Assembly: GCA_028275245.1 (NCBI GenBank)
Contig: JAPWVA010000098.1
Location: forward strand, 1-5,511
Direction of reading: 5' to 3'
Length of the DNA: 5,511 bases
Source: Actinomycetota bacterium
GTDB lineage: Bacteria > Actinomycetota > Geothermincolia > Geothermincolales > RBG-13-55-18
Numbering within the stretch: the stretch's first letter is position 1; the number at the start of each line of letters is the position of its first letter. The translations under genes and the position numbers were made by a program. The notes under the pieces are model-generated. The model saw nothing but the letters and a program-made list of their open reading frames with translations, did no database searches and was not told the origin of the DNA. Shown here piece by piece: positions 5,172-5,511 of this stretch.

Positions 5172-5511
5172 TCAACCCTTCTCCACCACCACCTCCAGCA
5201 CCGGGCCCTCCAGCGTCCACCGGGCTGCCGAGGAGGTCGTATCGGTGACCACTTCATAATAACCCTGCATCAGTCCTACCATCAAAAGGTGAAGGGCGCG
5301 GTTTGATAGGCGAAGTAAGAGTCCTTTCTCCTTAACCTCGAACTCTTCCAGATAACCCAGTCCCCTGACGGCAAGAAGTTCCCGGAATTCCTCCTTGGTG
5401 CCTATATCCCGAGGCGAGTACAGCCCGCCTTGCTTGACGAACTGGCGTTGAGCCTCCACCACAGTCCAGGGTATCTCCTCTCCCAACTCCCGCTCCATCT
5501 CATCGAAAACG
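5172..5511 (-). CDS. Protein of unknown function, C-terminal part (gene continues beyond right edge)
   Basis: The frame is open from the right edge to TGA 5172-5174, giving about 112 visible residues. A Met lies at 5498, but no Shine-Dalgarno precedes it and the frame continues upstream (V-F-D-E-M), so the gene probably starts outside the window. Visible are an amphipathic helix (E-L-G-E-E-I-P-W-T-V-V-E-A-Q-R-Q-F), then F-R-E-L-L-A-V-R-G-L-G-Y-L-E, a beta strand, a helix L-L-M-V-G-L-M-Q-G-Y-Y-E, and a final W-T-L-E-G-P-V-L-E-V-V-V-E strand. The order 'RGLG - strand - N-x-helix-G-x-x-x-G-x-x-E - strand' vaguely recalls the C-terminal part of V4R-type ligand-binding domains, but the Cys signature is missing, so I do not assign it. 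It has no Cys and no membrane helix in the visible part. It lies upstream of the symporter on the same strand, 204 bases away. Confidence 0.7.
   Translation of the reverse strand, partial: VFDEMERELGEEIPWTVVEAQRQFVKQGGLYSPRDIGTKEEFRELLAVRGLGYLEEFEVKEKGLLLRLSNRALHLLMVGLMQGYYEVVTDTTSSAARWTLEGPVLEVVVEKG

Noticed and set aside
5028..5306. + strand 92-codon ORF with GGAGG close before its ATG
   Set aside because: GGAGG is only one base from the ATG, and the second half is antisense to the better-supported gene at 5172-5511, giving His/Arg/Gln-rich residues there. No family is recognised.
1..5511. Search for mobile element, CRISPR array, tRNA or rRNA
   Set aside because: No transposase or integrase frame, no regularly spaced repeats, no cloverleaf and no rRNA-like conserved stretch was seen.

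Overview
This is a GC-rich bacterial chromosomal segment with ordinary, compact gene organisation. Four protein genes are well supported: the 3' end of a WYL-type transcriptional regulator, a FadD13-like acyl-CoA synthetase, a TM2-domain membrane protein with an Ig-like C-terminus, and a sodium:solute symporter. A fifth gene, of unknown function, runs off the right edge. Strong GGAGG-type ribosome binding sites, high GC3 and the FadD13-like ligase would suit a deep-branching actinobacterium or a GC-rich Bacillota. The sequence alone does not settle the lineage, and no rRNA, tRNA or marker gene is present.

Layout. Positions 1-204 (+) encode the C-terminal end of a WYL-family regulator. A strong hairpin at 336-365, with T-rich tracts on both sides, separates it from the convergent acyl-CoA synthetase at 389-1948 (-). 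Between 1949 and about 2400 lies the largest non-coding stretch, a divergent control region. It holds the ligase leader, with three stem-loops and a marginal leader ORF, a candidate promoter with a palindrome over its -35 box, and the upstream region of the next gene. The TM2/Ig-like membrane protein follows on the + strand (2402-3253). Then comes a 238-base gap with a coding-like but doubtful small ORF and a probable terminator for the symporter gene. The symporter occupies 3492-4967 (-). A 204-base gap precedes the 3' end of a gene of unknown function (5172 to the right edge, -).

How the genes relate. The ligase activates a fatty or other carboxylic acid to its CoA thioester, and SSS-family symporters often carry small carboxylates, amino acids or sugars with Na+. 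A role in carboxylate uptake and activation is possible, but the genes are not in one operon and the link is only inference. The WYL protein converges on the ligase, so it does not share its promoter. Nothing here looks like a defence island, mobile element or CRISPR locus. The points most worth a second look are the structured ligase leader, the TM2 plus Ig-like fusion protein, and the coding-like stretch after it.
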